The position numbers and the translations under genes are program-made. The notes under the pieces were generated by a model. It was not told the origin of the DNA. It worked only from the letters and a program-made list of their open reading frames with translations, and searched no databases. Positions 16,170 to 22,306 of a stretch of DNA of 31,193 nt are shown one piece after another (positions within the stretch are counted from its first letter, which is position 1; each line of letters opens with the position of its first letter). The DNA comes from an uncultured Verrucomicrobiales bacterium. GTDB lineage: Bacteria; Verrucomicrobiota; Verrucomicrobiia; Verrucomicrobiales; Akkermansiaceae. The stretch is taken from contig CALBJX010000055.1 of assembly GCA_937893015.1 (NCBI GenBank), forward strand, positions 1 through 31,193, written 5' to 3'.

Positions 16170-16799
16170 ATGAGATGCTTCGGTTCTTTTATCCTGCTCT
16201 GCGCTGCCGTTTGCCTGTCGGCCTGCACCCTGCTGCCGGAACAGCAGCAGGAAAAGGAGAATAGCGACAAGGAGCCCAAGATGGTGGTTCCGCCGCCCCT
16301 GCATCTCGGCGCGGTGCACCAAGTGTACCCCGAACAGGGCTTTGCGCTGCTGCGCATGATCGGCCCCGTTCCCGCCCCCGGCACCACGCTCATCTCCCAC
16401 CCTGCGGACGGCTCCAACGACCGCGTGGGCAACCTCTGTGTATCCAATGCCACAAGCTCCCGCAACGGCATCATTGCCGCAGATATCCGCTCGGGCACCG
16501 TGGTGAAAGGCGACCGCATCTTCCTGTACCGCGAGATTGCCGTCCCCGAAGGACAGGAGCAGGAGGACGATACTCAACCGGACGATGCGAACATAACAGC
16601 GGACGACACGATTGTCGCAGAGGATGATACGCCTGTCACCCCCCAACCGGCACCCGAACCCGAACCACAGCAAGTGGACACGACCGTGCTGCCTGAGGAC
16701 AACACACCTGCCCCCGCACCGAGCGTCAACACGCCCGACGGCATTCCCGACAGCATCCGCGACATCCCGGACAGCATCAACGACTGGGACAACATGTAA
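16170..16799 (+). CDS. Lipoprotein with acidic, proline-rich tail
   Basis: A 209-residue envelope lipoprotein of unknown function. The signal MRCFGSFILLCAAVCLSAC ends in lipobox LSAC (acylated Cys19). Residues ~40-125 form a compact domain with beta-like pattern (GAVHQVYPEQGFALLRMIG, TLISHPADG, GIIAADIRSGTVVKGDRIFLYRE). This resembles the small beta-barrel-like domains of other secreted proteins, but I cannot name the family. The rest is low complexity: Asp/Glu/Thr then Pro-rich, ending with a near-repeat PDGIPDSIRDIPDSIND. The ATG at 16170 was chosen from the promoter spacing and lipobox. It precedes the FAH-family gene by 12 bases and is cotranscribed with it. Confidence 0.8.
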   Translation: MRCFGSFILLCAAVCLSACTLLPEQQQEKENSDKEPKMVVPPPLHLGAVHQVYPEQGFALLRMIGPVPAPGTTLISHPADGSNDRVGNLCVSNATSSRNGIIAADIRSGTVVKGDRIFLYREIAVPEGQEQEDDTQPDDANITADDTIVAEDDTPVTPQPAPEPEPQQVDTTVLPEDNTPAPAPSVNTPDGIPDSIRDIPDSINDWDNM

Positions 16800-16811
16800 C
16801 ACACTCTTTTT

Positions 16812-17681
16812 ATGCGACTCCAATACTACGCAGACGAGGACGGCAAGAGCGTCATCGGTCTCTGGGTGCCCAAGCGCGGGTGCTTCATCGATGTGACGGC
16901 GCAGGAAGAACAGCTCTGGGCGGCCATGAGCCCCGAGGGCAAGAAGCTCCGCAAGGAGATTGAGACCTGGATTTCCAAGGGTGCGGCGGACGGCGTGCCC
17001 GTGGATATGGACGGGCTTGTGCTCTCCTCCGCCCTGCATATGCAGCCCGCCACGATTGCCTGCCTCGGCAAGTGCTACAAGGCGCACGCCATGGAGTTCA
17101 GCGGCGATACGCCCACCGAGCCATCCCTCTTCCTGAAATCCGTCGGGGCCATCGCGTCCGACCTCTCCTATGTGCTCAACCCCGCGGGCGCGACCAAGCT
17201 CGACTACGAGGTGGAGCTGGCCGTCATCATCGGCGACACGCTGCACAACGCGGATGCGGCGGAAGCCAAGCGCGCCATCGCGGGCTACACGCTGATGTGC
17301 GATTACTCCGAGCGTTCCTACCAGCTGGAGCACGGCGGGCAGTGGACCAAGGGCAAGAGCTACGACACCTTCGCCCCCTTCGGTCCCGTGCTCGTCACCA
17401 AGGATGAAATCCCCAACCCCGACAACTTGGATCTGGAGCTGCGCGTGAACGGCGAGCTGCGCCAGAAAGCCAACACAAGCGAGCTCATCATGCCCGTGGC
17501 GGAGCTGGTGGCCTATGTCTCCCGCTTCCTCACCCTCAACCCCGGCGATGTGGTCTCCACGGGCACCCCCGGCGGTGTCGGCATGGGCATGACTCCCCCC
17601 TGCTACCTCAAACCCGGCGATGTGGTCGAGTTCTCCTGCCCCGCCATCGGCAGCGTGAAACAGGTGGTGGAAAAGGAGTAA
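16812..17681 (+). CDS. Fumarylacetoacetate hydrolase family protein
   Basis: A 289-residue cytoplasmic FAH-family enzyme. The metal-binding carboxylates sit in TKLDYEVELAVIIG, followed by the family block AIAGYTLMCDYSERSYQ, then KSYDTFAPFGPVLV and the C-terminal VVSTGTPGGVGMGMTPPCYLKPGDVVEFSC. Members hydrolyse or decarboxylate 2-oxo acids or acylpyruvates, for example oxaloacetate decarboxylase or 2-hydroxyhepta-2,4-diene-1,7-dioate isomerase. The exact substrate is not determined by these motifs. No aromatic catabolism genes are nearby, which favours a housekeeping acylpyruvase or oxaloacetate role. It follows the lipoprotein gene with no Shine-Dalgarno; a heptamer array and strong terminator follow. 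Confidence 0.9.
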   Translation: MRLQYYADEDGKSVIGLWVPKRGCFIDVTAQEEQLWAAMSPEGKKLRKEIETWISKGAADGVPVDMDGLVLSSALHMQPATIACLGKCYKAHAMEFSGDTPTEPSLFLKSVGAIASDLSYVLNPAGATKLDYEVELAVIIGDTLHNADAAEAKRAIAGYTLMCDYSERSYQLEHGGQWTKGKSYDTFAPFGPVLVTKDEIPNPDNLDLELRVNGELRQKANTSELIMPVAELVAYVSRFLTLNPGDVVSTGTPGGVGMGMTPPCYLKPGDVVEFSCPAIGSVKQVVEKE

Positions 17682-17686
17682 TGGGA

Positions 17687-17737
17687 ATTACAAGTTACAA
17701 ATTACAAATTGGAAAATTCGGCGCGGCTCCGCCGCGC
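17687..17737. repeat. Heptamer array plus GC hairpin
   Basis: Four 7-base units (ATTACAA, GTTACAA, ATTACAA, ATTGGAA) fill 17687-17714, starting six bases after the upstream stop codon. Six bases later comes a perfect hairpin, GCGCGGC-TCC-GCCGCGC (17721-17737). The layout (array, short gap, palindrome) copies that of the other heptamer loci with unrelated sequence. Confidence 0.7.
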
Positions 17738-17746
17738 GAAGCTCCG

Positions 17747-17781
17747 AGCCCTGTCTGACGTTCCGTCAGACAGGGCTTTTT
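17747..17781 (+). terminator. Rho-independent terminator after FAH gene
   Basis: A perfect 14-bp stem (AGCCCTGTCTGACG at 17747-17760 with its complement at 17764-17777) with a 3-base loop is followed by a T run to 17781. Confidence 0.92.
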
Positions 17782-17866
17782 GGGAACGCGCGTGTTGGGG
17801 GAGGCAAACTCAGACATTTTTCCTTTTTTAGCGTGCATTTCGGGGTTTCGCGTCTTATATGAGGGT

Positions 17867-18394
17867 ATGAACGTGAAAACAATCGCCGCTGGGTGCCTGT
17901 GTGCGCTCATGCTTTGTGCCTGCTCGCCGGGTGCCGATTCCATGGAAAGCCGGATGGCCGACACAAGGGTCCTCTTGGATAAGCACAAGGAGAATATCAA
18001 TCAGGACGGGCTCAAGGAGACCTTGGCGGGCGTGGAGAAGAACGATGCCGAGGCCGAATGGAAGCTGAGTGGGCTGATGTGGAAGATGTTCACCCAGTCC
18101 GCTGACGACACCGCCAAGATTCTTGAGCTGGAGAACTTCTGGCTCCGCAAAGCCGCGGAAGACGGCTGCCCCTACGCCATGCTCGATTTGGCCGAGAGGG
18201 TCAACGGGGTGATAGAGCTGCCCGCAGAGCAACGGGAGGAGCTGGCGCACAAGGGTGTTGAGCTCATTGAAGCCAAGGCAGAAAAGACCGCGTTGGATAT
18301 AGGCTATCTCCGTAACTGCTATGAGAATGGCATCGGGGTGGAGAAAAACCTTGATACCGCCCATCAGTGGGCGCTCCGAATCTGCCCTTTTTAA
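17867..18394 (+). CDS. Sel1-repeat-like lipoprotein
   Basis: A 175-residue lipoprotein. The signal MNVKTIAAGCLCALMLCAC ends in lipobox LCAC. The mature part is helical and has Sel1/TPR-like units: AEAEWKLSGLMW, WLRKAAEDGCPYAMLDLAERVNG and the best one, ALDIGYLRNCYENGIGVEKNLDTAHQWAL. Sel1 repeats are protein-interaction modules. The last unit breaks off as QWALRICPF and stop, ten bases before a MITE-like element, so the 3' end may have been altered. The start at 17867 gives the lipobox and lies six bases after a TTATAT box. It is isolated from its upstream neighbour by the terminator. Confidence 0.75.
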   Translation: MNVKTIAAGCLCALMLCACSPGADSMESRMADTRVLLDKHKENINQDGLKETLAGVEKNDAEAEWKLSGLMWKMFTQSADDTAKILELENFWLRKAAEDGCPYAMLDLAERVNGVIELPAEQREELAHKGVELIEAKAEKTALDIGYLRNCYENGIGVEKNLDTAHQWALRICPF

Positions 18395-18404
18395 AATGGC
18401 TCTC

Positions 18405-18564
18405 TGCCGGATTTTATGGAAGGAATGATGTAAGCAGCTTTTCACGGATAAAGAACATCCGGCTTCGGAGTCGGGGGCTTAATCATGTCTTGTCCTTGCA
18501 TCTGCGGCTTCGAGAAAGATTCTGTCCGGACATCGTTGAGGCATTACATTCATAAAATCCGGCA
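18405..18564. mobile_element. MITE-like element with terminal inverted repeats
   Basis: The 160-base segment begins with TGCCGGATTTTATG (18405-18418) and ends with its exact complement (18551-18564), giving 14-bp perfect terminal inverted repeats. The match continues imperfectly inward, about 6 of the next 10 bases. It contains no convincing ORF and has a perfect 10-base palindrome TGTCCGGACA at 18523-18532. The segment looks less GC-rich than the genes. No target-site duplication is obvious. This fits a non-autonomous miniature element, but a structured RNA repeat is an alternative. Confidence 0.5.
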
Positions 18565-18590
18565 CAGTACCCATATTTCTTATCACATAT

Positions 18591-18610
18591 CGACAAATCC
18601 CGATTTGTCG
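18591..18610. promoter_or_regulatory. Perfect palindrome upstream of epimerase gene
   Basis: Arms CGACAAATC and GATTTGTCG meet around a 2-base centre. It lies 40 bases upstream of the epimerase -35 box and lacks a U-run. The arms extend the CGACAAA/TTTGTCG motif of the terminal repeats. It could be an operator for the epimerase-pyrD unit or a member of the dispersed palindrome family. Confidence 0.5.
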
Positions 18611-18650
18611 TCCTTCCGCTCATTATTTCCGTGTTAAACTAAAAAAAATG

Positions 18651-18678
18651 TTGCAAGACGGCGCAATTTCCTTACAAT
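18651..18678 (+). promoter_or_regulatory. Epimerase-pyrD promoter
   Basis: -35 TTGCAA (18651-18656), 16-base spacer, -10 TACAAT (18673-18678). This unit has a real leader of about 35 bases, pyrimidine-rich and without Shine-Dalgarno. Confidence 0.65.
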
Positions 18679-18721
18679 AGAGGCGTTCGATTCTTTCAAC
18701 CTTTCCCCTTCTCTCTCCACC

Positions 18722-19753
18722 ATGAAAATCCTCGTCACAGGCGTTGCCGGCTTCATCGGCGAACAGCTCACGGAACACCTTCTCAGTCAAGGCCACGATG
18801 TGGTCGGTATCGACAGCTTCTTCGATAACAACGACATCGACATCAAGTGCAGCCGCATGGCTGAGCTGGGGGTCGACACCAATTTGCTGGCCGAAAGCAA
18901 CGAAGTAGCGGGGCTCCGCGGCTTCCGCTTCGTGCGTCAGGATGTGATGGACCGCGATGGTCTGCTGGCCCTCTGCGAGAAGGAGCAGTTCGAGGCCGTC
19001 TTCCACCTCGCCGCCGTTACGGGTTCCTACTTCACCCGCCGTGCGCCCGCTGCCGTCTTCGACTGCAACATCTACGGCACCACCAACGTGCTGGAGGCCG
19101 CCCGACTGTACGGCATCAAGCACGTCATCTTCTCCTCTGCCGCAGCGGTGTACAACAACGGCGTACCCTGCCCCATCGTTGAGGACGCCCCCACGGATGC
19201 GCCCCTCTCCCCCTACGCCGCCTCCAAGCGTTCCGCAGAGCTCATCTGCCACGCCTACGCCCGCCAGTTCAACCTGCCCGTCACCATCTTCCGCTTCTTC
19301 ACCGTGTACGGCAAGTGGGGCCGCAAGGACTCCGTGCCCATGCACGCCGTGAAGGACATTATGCAGGGCAACGAAATCAAGCTGCTCAACAACGGCTACA
19401 TCATCCGCGACTTCACCTACATCAAGGATGTCGTGGTGCCGATGACCGCCGCGCTGTACCAGATGCCGCAGGGCAAGAACGGCGTGCCCTACGAAATCTT
19501 CAACATCGGCCGATCCAAGCCCGTGTCGCTCACCAACTTTATCAATGCCGCCGCCTCGGCCATGGGTAAGAGCGCCAACATCACCCTTCTGCCGGACTCC
19601 ACCCTCACCATCGGTGAAGCCCCCGAAATCTACGCCGACACCACGAAGCTCGAAAACGTCATCGCCTACTCTCCCGAATGGGAATACGAGGAAGCTATGG
19701 CCGAATTCGTCGAGTGGTATCTCGCCAATTACAAGGTGACGTTCGACATGTAA
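18722..19753 (+). CDS. NAD-dependent nucleotide-sugar epimerase/dehydratase
   Basis: A 343-residue cytoplasmic extended short-chain dehydrogenase. The NAD-binding VTGVAGFIGEQL (GxxGxxG) is at the N-terminus, then DSFF at the end of beta-2 and HLAAVTGSYFTRRAP. The catalytic triad is visible as SSAAAVY and YAASK, followed by FRFFTVYGKWGRKDSVP and RDFTYIKDVV. The FTVYGKWGR and RDFTYIKD patterns are those of UDP-glucuronate 4-epimerase and its relatives, so UDP-galacturonate synthesis for surface polysaccharide is the best guess, but the substrate is not proven. pyrD follows after 22 bases with no terminator between, so the two are probably cotranscribed. Confidence 0.9.
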   Translation: MKILVTGVAGFIGEQLTEHLLSQGHDVVGIDSFFDNNDIDIKCSRMAELGVDTNLLAESNEVAGLRGFRFVRQDVMDRDGLLALCEKEQFEAVFHLAAVTGSYFTRRAPAAVFDCNIYGTTNVLEAARLYGIKHVIFSSAAAVYNNGVPCPIVEDAPTDAPLSPYAASKRSAELICHAYARQFNLPVTIFRFFTVYGKWGRKDSVPMHAVKDIMQGNEIKLLNNGYIIRDFTYIKDVVVPMTAALYQMPQGKNGVPYEIFNIGRSKPVSLTNFINAAASAMGKSANITLLPDSTLTIGEAPEIYADTTKLENVIAYSPEWEYEEAMAEFVEWYLANYKVTFDM

Positions 19754-19775
19754 CCCGAACGCGCACCCACCTTAC

Positions 19776-20813
19776 ATGAACGCAACGCTCTACCAGCTCG
19801 CCAAACGTTTTCTCTTCTGCCTGGACCCCGAGGTCGCGCATGGTCTCACCCTTGCCGGTCTCCGCACGGCGGAACATTTACGACTCACGGGTCTCATCAA
19901 CGGCACGCCCGTCAGCGACCCCGTGACCATCATGGGGCTGACCTTCCCCAACCGCGTCGGTCTCGCCGCGGGCATGGACAAGGAAGCCAACACCGCCGCC
20001 GCCTTCGGGCACCTCGGCTTCGGCTTCGTGGAGGTCGGCACCCTGACTCCCCTGCCCCAGCCGGGCAATCCCAAGCCCCGCCTCTTCCGCTGCATCCCGC
20101 AGCAGGCCATCATCAACCACATGGGCATCAACAACCCCGGCGCGGAGCGCGGCGTGGCGAACATCCGCCGCATGACGCGCTTCAACGGCGTGCTGGGTGT
20201 CAACATCAGCAAGAACGAGTTCACGCCCAACGAGGAGGCCCACAAGGACTACCTCACCTGCCTGCGCGCCGTCTGGGATGTCGCGGACTACGTGACCATC
20301 AACTTCTCCTGCCCCAACGTGCCGAACCTGCAGGAGCTGGCGCGCGCCAACTCCGCCGCGGACCTGCTCTCCCTGCTCAAGAGCGAGCAGGCGAACCTCG
20401 CCAACGACAGCGGGCGCTACGTTCCCTTGGTGCTGAAGGTGTCGCCCGATATGGGCGAGACGCAGATTCACGAGCTCGCGCAGGTCTTCCTCGACTGCCA
20501 GTTGGACGGCCTCATCTGCACCAACACCACGACCACCCGCTTCGGCGTGGAGGACCACCCCGCCGCCAAGGAAAGCGGCGGGCTCTCCGGCAAGCCCCTC
20601 TACAACCGAGCCAACGAAACGCTGGAAGCTTTTGCGAAGGAGCTCAAGGGCGAAATCCCCATCATCGGCGTGGGCGGCATCACCTCTGCGGAGGATGCGG
20701 TCACCAAGATTCGCCTCGGTGCCTCGCTGGTGCAGCTCTACAGCGGCTTCATCTTCAAAGGCCCGCAGCTCATCACGGACTGCGCCTCCGCCATCAGAGA
20801 TATGCAGGGCTGA
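19776..20813 (+). CDS. pyrD: Dihydroorotate dehydrogenase (quinone type fold)
   Basis: Oxidises dihydroorotate to orotate in pyrimidine synthesis. At 345 residues, with the N-terminal helical extension YQLAKRFLFCLDPEVAHGLTLAGLR, it is a class-2, membrane-associated enzyme that passes electrons to quinone. FMN and substrate blocks are present: GLAAGMDKEAN, VGTLTPLPQPGNPKPRLFR, NHMGINNPG, GVNISKN, ICTNTTTTR, SGGLSGKPL, IIGVGGI and GASLVQLYSGFIFKGP. Oddly, the catalytic-base loop reads NFSCPNVP (Cys179), whereas E. coli class-2 PyrD has NISSPNTP with a serine base; cysteine is the class-1 residue. It is the second gene after the epimerase and ends in a terminator that overlaps the stop codon. 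Confidence 0.95.
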   Translation: MNATLYQLAKRFLFCLDPEVAHGLTLAGLRTAEHLRLTGLINGTPVSDPVTIMGLTFPNRVGLAAGMDKEANTAAAFGHLGFGFVEVGTLTPLPQPGNPKPRLFRCIPQQAIINHMGINNPGAERGVANIRRMTRFNGVLGVNISKNEFTPNEEAHKDYLTCLRAVWDVADYVTINFSCPNVPNLQELARANSAADLLSLLKSEQANLANDSGRYVPLVLKVSPDMGETQIHELAQVFLDCQLDGLICTNTTTTRFGVEDHPAAKESGGLSGKPLYNRANETLEAFAKELKGEIPIIGVGGITSAEDAVTKIRLGASLVQLYSGFIFKGPQLITDCASAIRDMQG

Positions 20814-20835
20814 GTTCATCTCAGCCCTCTTTTTT
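20806..20835 (+). terminator. Rho-independent terminator of pyrD
   Basis: A 9-bp stem AGGGCTGAG/CTCAGCCCT (20806-20814 with 20820-20828) with loop TTCAT is followed by a run of six T (20830-20835). The pyrD stop codon is inside the left arm. Confidence 0.92.
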
Positions 20836-20913
20836 CAGCTTGGCGAAAAAAAATGAGGCAGCAGGGCGGATTCCTCGCTTAAAAGGCCATAAAGAGAACC
20901 TTACTTTTCTTCC

Positions 20914-21393
20914 ATGCAACATCGTCTTCTTCCCGCGCTTCTGCTTCTCCTGCTTGCCTTGAGTCTCACCGGCTGTCTGCCGATTGTTCTCTACGATAGC
21001 AGAGCGTACGACATCTCCCCCGCGGACTTTCCCTCGACAGCCTTTCGTTGCACCGTTCCCGGCAGATTGGTGTACTTGGATTCGGCTCAACGATGGGAAT
21101 ACTACAGAAACTATGGAAGCGTCCGACCACGCAAGGGAGTGATAGACATCAAAAAAGGCAGCCGAGTACGATTGAAGCAAGTGGCTGTCGAAGCATCAAA
21201 AGTGATGCAATACGGCTTGTATCGCTTTACATTATACGAAATCCGACTCACGTTTCAGGACAGCCGAACAGGTCAAAGCTTTTGCATTCGTCAGCATTTC
21301 GGTGAACACAGTCGAGCCTACTTGAACAAACAGGAAGTGCTCAACCGCATCATCCATGATCAAGCCGAAGCGGAGTTTCAGCTGCTGAAATAG
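20914..21393 (+). CDS. Small lipoprotein of unknown function
   Basis: A 159-residue envelope lipoprotein. MQHRLLPALLLLLLALSLTGC is a lipoprotein signal with lipobox LTGC (Cys21). The mature domain is basic and beta-like (RCTVPGRLVYLDSAQRWEYY, KGVIDIKKGSRVRLKQVAVE, YRFTLYEIRLTFQDSRTGQSFCIRQHFG), ending in a short helix. I recognise no family. Codons are visibly less GC-biased than in pyrD and gluQ on either side, which may mean a recent arrival or simply weak expression. Its promoter is unclear. It converges on gluQ with 36 bases between the stop codons and no clear terminator there. Confidence 0.75.
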   Translation: MQHRLLPALLLLLLALSLTGCLPIVLYDSRAYDISPADFPSTAFRCTVPGRLVYLDSAQRWEYYRNYGSVRPRKGVIDIKKGSRVRLKQVAVEASKVMQYGLYRFTLYEIRLTFQDSRTGQSFCIRQHFGEHSRAYLNKQEVLNRIIHDQAEAEFQLLK

Positions 21394-21429
21394 AGGATTC
21401 CGCCGTCCTGATGGCGAGATTGCGAGCGC

Positions 21430-22302
21430 TCAGACCTGCCAAATGCCGCCGTTGCGGAGAGCGGCACTCAGGGAGTCGCGCACCTGCTGCGGCGTGTAAC
21501 CTTCCTCGCGCAGAGAAAGCAGCGAGCGAGCGCCGTCGCGTTTGGCAAGGCGTTTACCTGCGTTGTCCCGCAGCAGGGCGTGGTGGCGATACTGCGGTGT
21601 CGGCAAGCCCAGCACGGCCTGCAGGGAGCGGTGGATGTGCGTGGCATCAAAGAGGTCTTCCCCGCGCGTGACGTGCGTCACCCCCTGCTCCGCATCATCC
21701 ACCACCACGCAAAGGTGATAACTGGCGGGAAACTCCTTGCGGGCAAGGACAACATCACCATAGTCGCTCGGCACACAGTGCTGCACGCCGCGCAGCTCGT
21801 CCTCCCATTCCAAACAGCCGTAGGCGTCCTGCACGCGCTGCATATCCAGCCTCCATGCGTGGGCATCCCCGCGGGCCAGGCGTTCCGAGCGTTCATCTTC
21901 GCTCATGGCCTTGCAGGTGCCGGGGTACAGATAGCCGAGGGTGGCATGCGGTGCGCGACCGAGCTCGGCGAGCTGCTGCTTAATCTCCCCGCGCGTGCAG
22001 AAGCAGGGGTAAAGGAAGCCGCGTACCCGCAAATCCTCCAGCACGGCGGCATAGCGGCCAAAGCGATTACTCTGCACCATCACCTCGCCGTCGAAACGCA
22101 GCCCGAGCCAGGCCAAATCTTCGTACAGCAGCTCCGTCCATCGCGGATCCTGCGCCCGTTGGTCGATATCCTCGATGCGCAGCAGACAGCGCCCGCCGTG
22201 CGCATCCGCCACGAGTCGCGCCTCCAAGGCCGCCAGCAAATGCCCGACGTGCATCGGCCCGCTGGGCGAAGGTGCAAAGCGCGTGGTAACGGAAGCGGAC
22301 AC
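21430..22302 (-). CDS. gluQ: Glutamyl-Q tRNA(Asp) synthetase
   Basis: A truncated GluRS paralogue (290 residues, catalytic domain only, no anticodon-binding domain) that attaches glutamate to queuosine at the wobble position of tRNA-Asp. The HIGH-type block is RFAPSPSGPMHVGHLLAALEA and the KMSKS equivalent is KRLAKRDGA. A zinc site is visible as YPCFCTR followed ~20 residues later by YLYPGTC. IEDIDQRAQDPRW and HVTRGEDLFDATHIHRSLQ are also typical. It begins with GTG only four bases after the stop of the 643-residue gene, has no Shine-Dalgarno and is the last gene of the four-gene operon. Queuosine synthesis genes are not in the window. Confidence 0.93.
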   Translation of the reverse strand: MSASVTTRFAPSPSGPMHVGHLLAALEARLVADAHGGRCLLRIEDIDQRAQDPRWTELLYEDLAWLGLRFDGEVMVQSNRFGRYAAVLEDLRVRGFLYPCFCTRGEIKQQLAELGRAPHATLGYLYPGTCKAMSEDERSERLARGDAHAWRLDMQRVQDAYGCLEWEDELRGVQHCVPSDYGDVVLARKEFPASYHLCVVVDDAEQGVTHVTRGEDLFDATHIHRSLQAVLGLPTPQYRHHALLRDNAGKRLAKRDGARSLLSLREEGYTPQQVRDSLSAALRNGGIWQV

Positions 22303-22306
22303 AAGC

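Noticed and set aside
18367..18555. A 62-codon ORF overlapping the inverted-repeat element
   Set aside because: It overlaps the end of the Sel1-like gene in another frame, has no promoter or start signal, and reads as random basic residues.
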